A DNA stretch of 64,000 bases from Haloplanus litoreus (GTDB lineage: Archaea; Halobacteriota; Halobacteria; Halobacteriales; Haloferacaceae): NCBI RefSeq assembly GCF_042677945.1, contig NZ_JBHUDN010000006.1; one strand, written 5' to 3'. This document shows, piece by piece, positions 8,189 to 16,217 of this stretch; position 1 is the first letter of the stretch, and every line of letters starts with the position of its first letter. A program made the translations under genes and the position numbers. The notes beneath the pieces are model-generated. The model was not told the origin of the DNA. It searched no databases and worked only from the letters and a program-made list of their open reading frames with translations.

Positions 8189-8593
8189 TCAGCAACAGAA
8201 GATGAAGGGGTAGACGAAACTGACGCGGTCGCCGTCCTCGATTTTCGTGTCGAAGCCGTCGAGGACTTCGTTGAACTTCCCGTTGACCAGCACCCGCGCG
8301 TAGGGTTTGGTCTGTTCGCCTTCGGGGTTCTTGTGCCACTTCCCCGGGAGGTTCTCGGGGGGTTTCGCCCACCCGTCCGTCGTCGCCTCGGCTTCCGTCT
8401 CGGCTATCAGCATCTCCGCGAGATCCGGATGCTCGTCGAAGAAGGTCTCCAACAGATCACGGAGGGTGTCGCCCTCGAACGTGAACTCCTGGTGGGGTCG
8501 TTCCATCGCGTCGCGGACGTGGCCCGTCGCGCGCAGGTGGACCGTCGTCGTTCGGGGATCGGTCCCACTCTCGGGGTCGGTTGTCGTGCTCAT
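8189..8593 (-). CDS. MoaD/ThiS-like beta-grasp protein with a Cys-Cys C-terminus
   Basis: 134 residues. The fold pattern matches MoaD-type ubiquitin-like proteins: TTTVHLRATGHVRDAM, FEGDTLRDLLETFFDEHPDLAEMLI, then a ~25-residue insert, ARVLVNGKFNEVLDGFDTKIEDGDRVSFVYP. Haloarchaeal SAMPs, MoaD and ThiS end in Gly-Gly, which is adenylated by an E1-like enzyme; this one ends PFIFCC. So a standard sulfur-carrier or modifier role is doubtful. It sits next to nirK and shares its palindromic promoter element, pointing to a nitrite-reduction-linked role. ATG 8593 is chosen over the extended frame because homology begins there. Confidence 0.85.
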   Translation of the reverse strand: MSTTTDPESGTDPRTTTVHLRATGHVRDAMERPHQEFTFEGDTLRDLLETFFDEHPDLAEMLIAETEAEATTDGWAKPPENLPGKWHKNPEGEQTKPYARVLVNGKFNEVLDGFDTKIEDGDRVSFVYPFIFCC

Positions 8594-8634
8594 GACAGCT
8601 AGATCTACGCGACTATCGACCGAAAAGCTGTGTC

Positions 8635-8646
8635 CGAACATGTTCG
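8635..8646. promoter_or_regulatory. CGAA-N4-TTCG palindrome between the MoaD-like and HTH genes
   Basis: The perfect 12-bp palindrome CGAACATGTTCG lies 42-53 bp upstream of the minus-strand MoaD-like start and 87 bp upstream of the plus-strand HTH start at 8733. Same core and same centre spacing as 8047-8058, so both genes could answer to one regulator. Confidence 0.6.
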
Positions 8647-8732
8647 ATCAGCGCGTGCGCGCCGCTCGCGGATGACCGGAGCCAAGCCCCGGGAAACGGC
8701 GGGCCTAAGTGACTCCCGGGGTGTGGGTGAGT

Positions 8733-9110
8733 ATGGTGCGCGATCCGTTGTCGGGCGACTCCCGGCCCGACCTGCAGTCGGTGCTGGACGCGCTCGACGA
8801 CGCCGACTGCCGGACCATTATCCAGCATCTCGACGAGCCGATGACGGCGACCGAGGTGTCTGAGGAGTGTGATATCCCCATGTCTACGACCTACAGAAAA
8901 CTCGACCTACTGACCGAGGCGTCGTTGCTCGCGGAGGGGACCGAGATCAGACCCGACGGGCATCACGCGACCCGGTACGAACTCGACTTCGACGCCGTCG
9001 CCATCGGGCTGACCGAGAACCGAGAGCTCGAGGTGGCCATCGACCGTCCGACCCGTACCGCCGACGAGCGGCTGGCGTCGCTGTGGGGGGAGGTGCGAAA
9101 GGAAACATGA
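8733..9110 (+). CDS. winged-helix transcription regulator
   Basis: 125 residues. The DNA-binding part is DLQSVLDALDDADCRTIIQHLDEPMTATEVSEECDIPMSTTYRKLDLLTEASLL, an ArsR-like winged helix, followed by a wing (ATRYELDFDAVAIGL) and a C-terminal helix. ATG 8733 gives a start just before the domain. The stop overlaps the next ATG (9107-9110), so it is co-translated with a small membrane protein. Effector unknown; the nirK context suggests redox or nitrogen-oxide regulation. Confidence 0.88.
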   Translation: MVRDPLSGDSRPDLQSVLDALDDADCRTIIQHLDEPMTATEVSEECDIPMSTTYRKLDLLTEASLLAEGTEIRPDGHHATRYELDFDAVAIGLTENRELEVAIDRPTRTADERLASLWGEVRKET

Positions 9111-9382
9111 GCCACCTCGACATCGCGCTCGTGGCGGTCAAGACCGGCACACTCCTGCTCGGGACCCTCATCACCCTCCTCTCGCTCAAGGCCTACCGGC
9201 GAACGGGCGCAACCTCGCTCCGCGCGCTCGGCGTCGGGTTCGGCCTCGTCACGGTGGGGGCGCTCCTCGCGGGCGTCGGCCACCAGTTCACCGCGCTCTC
9301 GCTCACTCACTCGATCGTCATCGAGAGCGGTCTCACGTTCGTCGGGTTCGCGATCATCGTCTACTCGCTGTACGTCGAGTGA
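9107..9382 (+). CDS. small membrane protein paired with the winged-helix gene
   Basis: 91 residues with three hydrophobic segments (about 5-27, 39-60, 66-88) joined by short loops; YRRTGATSLRALG forms a positive inside loop. It overlaps the upstream regulator by 4 bp (ATGA). The pattern HSIVIESGLTFVGFAIIVYSL near the end resembles the tail of the protein at 10447-10782. Such HTH plus three-helix pairs recur in haloarchaea. The membrane partner may sense a signal for the regulator; this is inference. Confidence 0.8.
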   Translation: MSHLDIALVAVKTGTLLLGTLITLLSLKAYRRTGATSLRALGVGFGLVTVGALLAGVGHQFTALSLTHSIVIESGLTFVGFAIIVYSLYVE

Positions 9383-9473
9383 CCCGCCCGGACACCGCAC
9401 TCGGGTCGGGGCCGACACACTCGGATACCATCGACGGCATCTCGCGTCACCGCCGTCGCCCGCGTCACGCCGG

Positions 9474-10034
9474 TCAGTAGACCACGTACAGCAGGGCGTA
9501 AACGACGTTTCCGAGGACGAAGGAGATCAGCCAGAGGCTCGCCGCGACGCGCCCGACGCGGGCATGAGCGGTGTCGACGAGCGCCGAGACGGGGCGGGTC
9601 GTCGCGAGCAAGAGCACGTAGTAGAGCAGCGGGATACAGACGACGGCGAGGAGGATGTGGACGGCGAGCAAGGGGAGGTACGCCCACGTGTAGACGACGT
9701 CCGGCCCGGGGAACTCCGCCGGCCCCTCCAGTGCCACCTTGTAGAGGTAGAGCACGAGGAAGACGGCGAAGAGGGCGGCCGAAGACAGCATCATCGCACG
9801 GTGTTTCTCGAACTCACCGCGGCGGGCGAAGACGACGCCCGCGAGGATGGTCCCGACGGCGACGGTGCTGACGACGGCGTTGACGTGAGGGATGACCGAC
9901 AGGGTCGCCTCGGGCGCCCGCGGGATGGAACCACGGGGAATCGCTCCCAGCACCGCGCCGAACACCAGCGCCAGCGACACGACGGTCAGGATCGCGGTGA
10001 GTTCGGGCACGTGGTCCCGTGCAGTGCGGATCAT
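9474..10034 (-). CDS. DUF420 integral membrane protein
   Basis: 186 residues with five hydrophobic segments. Motifs typical of DUF420 are HVNAVVSTVAVGTILAG, EFEKHRAMMLSSAALFAVFLVLY and HILLAVVCIPLLYYV; the conserved His residues may bind metal or heme. The family often lies near haem-copper oxidase or cytochrome genes. ATG 10034 is chosen; the open frame upstream runs into the tRNA gene. Confidence 0.88.
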   Translation of the reverse strand: MIRTARDHVPELTAILTVVSLALVFGAVLGAIPRGSIPRAPEATLSVIPHVNAVVSTVAVGTILAGVVFARRGEFEKHRAMMLSSAALFAVFLVLYLYKVALEGPAEFPGPDVVYTWAYLPLLAVHILLAVVCIPLLYYVLLLATTRPVSALVDTAHARVGRVAASLWLISFVLGNVVYALLYVVY

Positions 10035-10197
10035 GGTCGACACTCGTCCGGCGATCCACAAAACGGCAGCGGGTTCCGGCAGGTTCGGGAGCCGGAGTGT
10101 GACATCGGGGTGACGCCACGGCAGGGAAAAGGAAAGCCATTTCAAATACCCCCGATAACGGAGGGATGCGTAGCGGCGAAACACAGAACCCATGCGA

Positions 10198-10282
10198 GCG
10201 TGGGTAGCCAAGCCAGGCCAACGGCGCAGCGTTGAGGGCGCTGTCCCATAGGGGTCCGCCGGTTCAAATCCGGTCCCACGCA
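10198..10282 (+). tRNA. tRNA-Leu (GAG anticodon)
   Basis: 85 nt. Acceptor stem GCGTGGG (10198-10204) pairs with CCCACGC (10275-10281), discriminator A 10282, CCA not encoded. Anticodon stem CAGCG/CGCTG (10227-10231, 10239-10243) encloses loop TTGAGGG with anticodon GAG at 10234-10236, reading CUC. A long variable arm (about 10244-10256) is as expected for leucine. T arm is CCGG-TTCAAAT-CCGG. A TATA-like tttcaaatacc lies about 55 bp upstream. Confidence 0.95.
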
Positions 10283-10446
10283 TCGCACAGGCGGGTCACT
10301 CGGCCCGCCGCCCACGAAGGCACACGCCGACGTGGCGATGCAGGTGATTCCCATCCGGGACATCACCCACGCACAACTTCTACCGACACGACGTCGCGAG
10401 CGACGGCGGCGAAGCGTTCAGGTACGCCCGGCGCGAACGCCGGCGT

Positions 10447-10782
10447 ATGGAATCGCTCCCGATACACGCCGTCCCGGGGGTCGGAACCACGTCGGTCGGG
10501 CTACTGGTCCTGACTGGTGTCGCTGCTCTGGGGGCGGCCGTGCTCCTCGGACTGGCCTTCGCCGCCTTCGTCCAGCGGCGGTCACGACCGTATCTCCTGA
10601 TCGTCGCCGCTTTCCTCGCACTGCTCGGTCGCTCCGCCGTCGTCGGAGTCAGTGTGCTGGGCGTGGTGTCGCCGGCGGACCACCACCTCTTCGAACACGG
10701 CCTCGACGTTGTACTGGTGGCACTCGTCGTCGCGGCGGTGTACTACGCCCGGACCGTCCGGCTGGAGGTGCCGACGTCGTGA
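10447..10782 (+). CDS. small membrane protein paired with a downstream winged-helix gene
   Basis: 111 residues with three hydrophobic segments (about 17-42, 48-72, 84-103); cytosolic loop VQRRSRPY. The closing stretch DHHLFEHGLDVVLVALVVAAVYYARTV resembles the end of the protein at 9107-9382. The stop overlaps the GTG start of the regulator at 10779. Function unknown; probably the membrane partner of that regulator. Confidence 0.8.
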   Translation: MESLPIHAVPGVGTTSVGLLVLTGVAALGAAVLLGLAFAAFVQRRSRPYLLIVAAFLALLGRSAVVGVSVLGVVSPADHHLFEHGLDVVLVALVVAAVYYARTVRLEVPTS

Positions 10783-11294
10783 CGGCCCAGCGTGAGCGTA
10801 TCCGCCAGCACGTCGCCGCCAACCCCGGCGTCCACTTCAACGAACTCGCGCGCGAACTCGACCTCGCGACGGGACAGGTCCAGTACCACCTGAAGAGACT
10901 CCGGCGGGCGAACGACGTCGTCTCCGAATCGCTGTACGGCCGCACGCACTACTACACGCCCGAGTACGACGCCACGGAGCGCGGAGCCATCGCCGTCCTG
11001 CGCCGCGAGACGGCTCGGGACGCGTTGTTGTATCTGATCAGCGAGGGACCGAGTCCGCCGTCGACGGTGGCGGCGGATCTGGATATCGCCCGGAGCACGC
11101 TGGAGTGGCACCTCGATCACCTGCTCGAACAGGACCTCGTCGAGAAGCGCCGCGACGCGCGCGACCGGGTGACCCTCGCGCTCTCGCGGCCCGAGACGAC
11201 TGCTCGACTGCTTCGGGACATCGAGCCGTCCCTCCCGGAACGGCTCGTGGATCGGTTCACACGCCTGATCGACGGCCTCGTCTCGGAGGAGTAA
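10779..11294 (+). CDS. winged-helix transcription regulator with two HTH domains
   Basis: 171 residues, GTG start overlapping the upstream stop by 4 bp. It contains two winged-helix units in tandem: residues about 1-60 (RIRQHVAANPGVHFNELARELDLATGQVQYHLKRL) and about 75-130 (ALLYLISEGPSPPSTVAADLDIARSTLEWHLDHLLEQDLVEKR). Such double-wHTH proteins are common haloarchaeal regulators. Co-transcription with the small membrane protein suggests a membrane-linked signal; targets unknown. Confidence 0.87.
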   Translation: MTAQRERIRQHVAANPGVHFNELARELDLATGQVQYHLKRLRRANDVVSESLYGRTHYYTPEYDATERGAIAVLRRETARDALLYLISEGPSPPSTVAADLDIARSTLEWHLDHLLEQDLVEKRRDARDRVTLALSRPETTARLLRDIEPSLPERLVDRFTRLIDGLVSEE

Positions 11295-11353
11295 GCCTTC
11301 GAGAGCCGAACCATAACCCGCTTGGCGACGAGGCCCCAAGCTCCCGTCGATAG

Positions 11354-12643
11354 ATGTCCTTCGATGGCGACCGCTCGCGGCGCGACGTACTCAAGGCGGC
11401 CGTCGCCCTCGGCGGTGCGAGCGCGCTGACCGCCTGTCTCGACCGCACGGCCGACGAGCCAGTGCCGACCGGCGACCCCGCGGCCAAACCGGCACGCCAG
11501 CACGCCTGGCGGGAGTACGTCCGTCACGACGAGCACGGGAACTCCCAGCTCCCCGCCCACCAGATCCTCCTCTACGTCGACTTTGCGGGCGACGGCCCGC
11601 CGGCGGACGACGACCGAGCGGCGCTCGCCGCGACGCTCGACGCCCTCGACCGCGCCTACGCGTGGCGTCACGAGGGCCTGCTTCACTCCGTCGCCTACTC
11701 GCCGGCGTACTTCGGCCGGTTCGACGAGTCGCTCCCGGACGGGATCGACCTCCCCGAACCGCGGGCGCTCTCGCCGTTCGAATCGCCCGCTTTCGACAGA
11801 CAGGACGCGGTGCTCCACCTGGCGAGCGACCGCGCGGACGTCGTGCTGGAGGCAGACCGGGCGCTCCGTGGGGAACGGGACGCGGCGAACGGCGTGTCGG
11901 TGCCGCCGCTCACCGACGTGGCGACGGTCGACTCCCGGCGGACGGGCTTCGTCGGCGCGGGCCTGCCCGCCGACCACCAGGACGCGGCGGGGATTCCGGC
12001 GTCGAAGCCGGTCCCGGAGGCGTCGCCGCTGTTCATGGGGTTCAAGGCTGGCTTCCGTGGCAATCAGGCCACCGAGTCCTACGTCACCATCGAGTCTGGG
12101 CCGTTCGCCGGCGGGACGACGAAAGTGATCGCCAACCTCCGCCAGCGGCTGGCCGACTGGTACGAGGAGCAGTCTCACGAGGAGCGCGTGATGGAGATGT
12201 TCAGCCCCGGTCACGCCGCGGAGGACCTCGTGGAAGGCGTCGGGAGCAACCTCGGTTCGGACAGCGGGATCGATCGCTTCGTTGACGACGTCGCCGCCGA
12301 CGCCCGGGAGTCCGGGCGGGTCGGCCACGCGCAGAAAGCCGCGCGGGCGAACCGCGACGCGGAGGGTAACGTCCGACTCCTCCGTCGGCACTTCGAGTCG
12401 ACCGACGACATCGGCTCGGAGCAGCCGGTCGCAAGCCTGCATTTCCCGTCGCTCCAGCGCAACGTCTCGGAGTTCGAGGCCGTCCGCCGGGCCATGAACG
12501 GCACCGACGTGACGGAGCTGACGCCGGCGGTGCGCCAGCGGGTCAACAACGGCATTCTGGAGTACATCTTCGTGCGCCGGCGGGGCAACTTCCTCGTGCC
12601 GCCGCGTCGACACCGGGCGCTCCCGACGCCGCAGCCGGCGTGA
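11354..12643 (+). CDS. Tat-exported Dyp-type-peroxidase-like lipoprotein
   Basis: 429 residues. N-terminus RSRRDVLKAAVALGGASALTACLD is a Tat signal with a lipobox (Cys28). The body resembles haloarchaeal Dyp-peroxidase-like proteins: HQILLYVDFAGDGPPADDDRAALAATLDALD and FMGFKAGFRGNQATESYVTI, with downstream repeats of the ferredoxin-like fold. The classical GxxDG motif is not evident, so peroxidase activity and heme binding are uncertain. Dyp proteins such as EfeB act with iron-uptake lipoproteins, and the next gene is P19-like, supporting an extracytoplasmic iron or heme role. Confidence 0.7.
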   Translation: MSFDGDRSRRDVLKAAVALGGASALTACLDRTADEPVPTGDPAAKPARQHAWREYVRHDEHGNSQLPAHQILLYVDFAGDGPPADDDRAALAATLDALDRAYAWRHEGLLHSVAYSPAYFGRFDESLPDGIDLPEPRALSPFESPAFDRQDAVLHLASDRADVVLEADRALRGERDAANGVSVPPLTDVATVDSRRTGFVGAGLPADHQDAAGIPASKPVPEASPLFMGFKAGFRGNQATESYVTIESGPFAGGTTKVIANLRQRLADWYEEQSHEERVMEMFSPGHAAEDLVEGVGSNLGSDSGIDRFVDDVAADARESGRVGHAQKAARANRDAEGNVRLLRRHFESTDDIGSEQPVASLHFPSLQRNVSEFEAVRRAMNGTDVTELTPAVRQRVNNGILEYIFVRRRGNFLVPPRRHRALPTPQPA

Positions 12644-12704
12644 GCGGGTGGGCGTTCGACGGATGGACCAGAACCGGTTTTCCCGCCCGACACCGAGCGT
12701 GGGT

Positions 12705-13781
12705 ATGAAGCGCCGCGACCTGCTCCGGACCGGCCTGTCCCTGTCCGGTTCGCTGACGCTGGCCGGGTGTTCGAGTCTGGTCGAGACGCGGGCGGCGGGA
12801 GTGCCACCCGTCCCGGAGAACCGCCCCGACGCCATCTACTTCCCGAGTCACGTCGAGGGCATGGCGATGTCCGGCACGGCGACGAGTGGCGACTTCGCGA
12901 TGGGGCTGATGTACAGCTACCCCCACCGATTCTGGAACGTCAACGGGGAGACCGTCTCGCTGACCGAAATCGACGCCGACGACGCGGTCCACCTGATGGC
13001 GAGCGTCTGGGATCCCGAGACGGAGACGATCCTGCCCGACACCGGGTTGTCCGCGGAGATCTATCGCGACGGCTCGCTCGTCTCTCAGGAGGCCATCTAC
13101 CCCATGCTCTCTCAGCCGATGGGCTTTCACTACGGCGCGAACTTCGCGCTGGACGGCGAGGGGACCTACGAGGTGCGGCTGAGCGCCGGAGCGGTCTCCA
13201 CCCGGTTGACGGGAGCCTTCGAGGGTCGCTTCGCCGACCCGACGACCGTCGAGATTCCCTTCGAGTACAGCGAGGCGGCGAAAGAGGAGATCGCGTTCCG
13301 CACCCTCGACGAGAAGGTCGCCACCCCGGGCGCGGTCGATCCGATGTCGATGGAGATGCTGCCCACGTCGTTCGCGCCCGCCGAATCGGACCTGCCGGGA
13401 CGAGTCCTCGGCTCGGAAACCAGCAACGACGCCCGCCTGGTCGTGACCGCCCTGGAGTCCCCGCCGGCGGGCATCGACGCCGACGGAACCTACCTCGCCG
13501 TCTCGGCGCGCACCCGGTACAATCGGATGGTGATCCCGGCGATGGGGCTGTCGGGACACCTCGCCCGCGACGGCGGGACGGTGTACGACGGCACGTTCGA
13601 GCGGACGCTCGACCGTGATCTCGGCTATCACTACGGCGCCGTCGTCGACGACGTGGTGCCGGGCGACGAACTCACCCTCTCGGTGGACGTCCAGCCCCAG
13701 ACGGCCCGACACGAGGGGTACGAGACGGCGTTCGGCGGCCTCATGGGCGGCATGCCCGACGTGACGGTCGAGGTTCCCTGA
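12705..13781 (+). CDS. P19/Tp34-like Tat lipoprotein, possible iron-binding protein
   Basis: 358 residues. Start MKRRDLLRTGLSLSGSLTLAGCSS gives a Tat signal with lipobox Cys22; the longer frame lacks a signal. Two related halves follow: FAMGLMYSYPHRFWNVNG ... QPMGFHYGANFALDGEGTYEV and RMVIPAMGLSGHLARDGG ... DLGYHYGAVVDDVVPGDELTL. The motif HYGA preceded by a Met-rich strand recalls P19/Tp34 periplasmic iron (Fe/Cu) proteins. It is 61 bp after the Dyp-like gene, probably one operon. No permease is adjacent, so this is family-level inference. Confidence 0.7.
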   Translation: MKRRDLLRTGLSLSGSLTLAGCSSLVETRAAGVPPVPENRPDAIYFPSHVEGMAMSGTATSGDFAMGLMYSYPHRFWNVNGETVSLTEIDADDAVHLMASVWDPETETILPDTGLSAEIYRDGSLVSQEAIYPMLSQPMGFHYGANFALDGEGTYEVRLSAGAVSTRLTGAFEGRFADPTTVEIPFEYSEAAKEEIAFRTLDEKVATPGAVDPMSMEMLPTSFAPAESDLPGRVLGSETSNDARLVVTALESPPAGIDADGTYLAVSARTRYNRMVIPAMGLSGHLARDGGTVYDGTFERTLDRDLGYHYGAVVDDVVPGDELTLSVDVQPQTARHEGYETAFGGLMGGMPDVTVEVP

Positions 13782-13842
13782 TCGGGGGACGACCGCCCGG
13801 AGAACGACAAGGGATTTATTGATCGCCTGCGTTACTTCGCCC

Positions 13843-14787
13843 ATGGCAGGCCCTCTCACCGATGTCCTCGCGTGGGTCGTCGTCGGTCTCTTCCTGACGG
13901 GCGCTCTCCTCCGCCGCGGGGAGCGGTCCGGTGCCCGAGCGACGACCGTCGCCGCGTGGGTCGTCTTCGCCGCCTTCTGGGCCGCGCTCGTCCCGCACTT
14001 TGCGTTCGAGCAGAAGAGCTTCGTCGAGGGCTTTCTCTCACTCGCCGCCGTCCCCGCGTCGCTGTACGTGGGGTGGCTCCTCTACGACGGCCGCGACTCG
14101 CTGTTCGTCCTCTCGCGAGCCATCGCCGTCATGGGCGTCGTCTACCTCCCCTTCGAGACGATTCCGGCGCTCACGATCGGTGGCCTCGCGCTTCCGTCCC
14201 CGCGGCACGTTCTCATTTCCCATACGACCGCACAGACCGAGTGGGCGATGGAGTTGCTCGGCTACACGCCGACACTCGTCGAGGGCGATCAGGGCTATCT
14301 CAACACGTTCAAATTCGTCACCGACGGCGGACACGTCATCCTGTTCTCGATCATCCTCGCCTGTACGGGACTGGGAAGCACCGCCATCTTCGTCGGCCTG
14401 ATCTCGGCCGTCGACGCGCCACTCGGCCGAAAGCTCCGGGCGCTCGCCATCGCCGTGCCGATCATCTACGTCCTCAACATCGCACGGACGACGTTCATCG
14501 GCCTGATGTTCGGCAAACAGTATATGCAGTGGTTCGTCGACGAGGTGCTCTTTCTCTTCGGCGGGACCGATCCGTACAAGGTCTCCTTCTACCTCTCGGA
14601 TCGCGTCATCAGCCAGGTGCTCGCCGTCGTCGCCCTCGTCGGGGTCACCTACCTCGTGGTGCGGGAACTGCCCGAACTCCTGACCATCGTCGAGGACGTG
14701 CTCTACGTGATCACTCGCGAGGAGTACGACCTCCGGGAGGCGCTCGATCTCCCCGATTCGGGCGAGGTCGGTCCGGGCGCCGACTAG
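13843..14787 (+). CDS. artA: archaeosortase A
   Basis: 314 residues, about eight membrane segments. Archaeosortase A removes C-terminal PGF-CTERM tails from exported proteins such as the S-layer glycoprotein and attaches a lipid anchor. The catalytic Cys174 (ILACTGLGS), Arg215 (NIARTTFIG) and Arg254 (LSDRVISQ) sit one residue from the positions I recall as catalytic in the Haloferax enzyme. A TATA-like tttatt at 13814-13820 lies about 27 bp before ATG 13843 (leaderless). No PGF-CTERM substrate gene is adjacent. Confidence 0.95.
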   Translation: MAGPLTDVLAWVVVGLFLTGALLRRGERSGARATTVAAWVVFAAFWAALVPHFAFEQKSFVEGFLSLAAVPASLYVGWLLYDGRDSLFVLSRAIAVMGVVYLPFETIPALTIGGLALPSPRHVLISHTTAQTEWAMELLGYTPTLVEGDQGYLNTFKFVTDGGHVILFSIILACTGLGSTAIFVGLISAVDAPLGRKLRALAIAVPIIYVLNIARTTFIGLMFGKQYMQWFVDEVLFLFGGTDPYKVSFYLSDRVISQVLAVVALVGVTYLVVRELPELLTIVEDVLYVITREEYDLREALDLPDSGEVGPGAD

Positions 14788-15126
14788 GGACGCCGCACCG
14801 ATCGATCACAACGTCCGCGGCGGTCCGGTTCGGTTCGGGATGTGAAAGCGGGAGGACAGCCACAATGCTTTCGTGGGCAGGGTGACCGTTCCTGATCGTA
14901 GAGGCATGTCGCACCGGCGGGCGTCACCCACCACAGAGCCTGCCGACTCCGGCCGCCTCCCCACGTGACTGGAATCGGTGGATATATTTAAGTTTTCGCG
15001 CCTTTTTCGGGGTCTGAAGTTCGGGTAGTTACGTAACGTCCATTATAATTTCGCAAGCGTCGAATACAGTCCCGGATTCCGGCGATATCGACTGTCGGAC
15101 GGTATCGTGGGTCGGCCCGTCACGGC
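14788..15126. other. convergent intergenic region with orphan promoter-like elements
   Basis: 339 bp between the convergent artA and dphB genes without a convincing coding frame. About 14980-15050 is AT-rich: gatatattta at 14981-14990 is a good TATA box, GTTACGTAAC (15028-15037) is a perfect palindrome, and attataat follows at 15043-15050. As both neighbours end here, these promoter-like signals have no obvious gene and might drive a small RNA. Confidence 0.4.
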
Positions 15127-15921
15127 TCACCGTTCGGGGAGCAGGTCGGCCGGCGCGCCCGCGAGCGTTCGGAGCGCGTCGGCCTCGACGTGGTGGACGT
15201 CACCCGGTAAGACCAGGAGGTGGAGCGGATCACCGAAGTCCCGGTCGGCGAGCGCCGAGAGTCGGTCGGCGACGACGACGGGGTCGGGACTGCCCGCGCG
15301 CGCCACGGCGACGCCGAGACGGGCGGGCCACTCCTCGGCGAGCAACTCGGCCGCCACGTCGGCGGTCATGAACGTCTCGCCGGCGTCGGCTCCCCGGCCG
15401 TCGTCGACCTTGATGTCGAGGTAGACGAGCGTGTGGAGGCCGCGCTCCCGGTTGGCTTCGACGGAGTCGACGACGGATGCGGGCACGCCGTCGCCCCCGT
15501 GAGCGCGTGGGAACGGGAGGGTGACGGCCTTTCCGAAGCGGTAGTTCTGGAGGCCGGTGAGACCGCTGGCGGCGGATTGGGCGGTGACACCATGGACGAC
15601 GCGGGTGTCGATCCCGCGGTCGATAGCACGCAGACGGAGGTCGACGTGGGTCGTCGAGATCATGGCGTCCCCGGCGGTCAGGAAGACGGCGTCGCGCGAC
15701 TCGGCGGCGTCGAGGATGGGCGCGGGGTTCCGCTCGACGCCCGCGCGGTCCCGTACCTCGATGTCCACGCCGTGGTGGGCCTCGAGCGCCTCGACGCTGG
15801 TGCCGACGAGGCGACTGGTGTAGAACTCGGCGAACGCGCAGTCGGCCGAACGGAGGGCGTCGCGTCCCTCGACCGTGATCGATCGCTCGTCGTAGAGTCC
15901 GAGGCCGACGAAGGTGAGCAT
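15127..15921 (-). CDS. dphB: diphthine synthase DphB
   Basis: 264 residues, SAM-dependent methyltransferase of the tetrapyrrole-methylase fold that methylates the modified His of elongation factor 2 in diphthamide synthesis. It begins MLTFVGLGLYDERSITVEG and has the motifs FAEFYTSRLVG, FLTAGDAMISTTHVDLRLRA, GLQNYRFGKAVTLPFPR and LVYLDIK. Length matches archaeal DphB. No other diphthamide gene is adjacent. Confidence 0.96.
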   Translation of the reverse strand: MLTFVGLGLYDERSITVEGRDALRSADCAFAEFYTSRLVGTSVEALEAHHGVDIEVRDRAGVERNPAPILDAAESRDAVFLTAGDAMISTTHVDLRLRAIDRGIDTRVVHGVTAQSAASGLTGLQNYRFGKAVTLPFPRAHGGDGVPASVVDSVEANRERGLHTLVYLDIKVDDGRGADAGETFMTADVAAELLAEEWPARLGVAVARAGSPDPVVVADRLSALADRDFGDPLHLLVLPGDVHHVEADALRTLAGAPADLLPER

Positions 15922-15953
15922 ACGGGCCGTGGGACGCCGGGAGGGTTAAACGA

Positions 15954-16109
15954 TTAGGTGCGTCTCGCACGTGCCTGTCGCACGTCCGCGCCGTCGCGGA
16001 CCAGATCCTCACAGTTCGGACAGACACGCGGTTCGGTCATGCCAGTCGGGGCGAACACCCGGACGTAGTCGTCCGTGACGAAGGAGCCACAGTTCTGACA
16101 GCTCGGCAT
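15954..16109 (-). CDS. DUF7563-like zinc-finger micro-protein
   Basis: 51 residues, MPSCQNCGSFVTDDYVRVF...MTEPRVCPNCEDLVRDG. Two CxxC pairs (Cys4/Cys7, Cys30/Cys33) form a probable zinc ribbon; the tail is basic (ARARRT). Matches the widespread haloarchaeal small zinc-finger family. Function unknown, possibly nucleic-acid binding. Confidence 0.8.
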   Translation of the reverse strand: MPSCQNCGSFVTDDYVRVFAPTGMTEPRVCPNCEDLVRDGADVRQARARRT

Positions 16110-16217
16110 ACGTTCGCATGAGTGACGGGAACCATCATGTACGTTACGGCCACTCACACTCGGAGAGACGGCGGCGGGCCGCCGCCATTCAAGTGACCCC
16201 GGAGCCAACGACCGATC

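Noticed and set aside
10332..11294. Extended N-terminus of the double winged-helix gene
   Set aside because: The extension would run across the small membrane protein in another frame and is Arg-rich; the GTG at 10779 overlapping the upstream stop is the better start.
12543..13859. Long minus-strand open frame opposite the Dyp-like and P19-like genes
   Set aside because: Antisense shadow of two lipoproteins with Tat signals; its product is Arg/His-rich and unlike any family.
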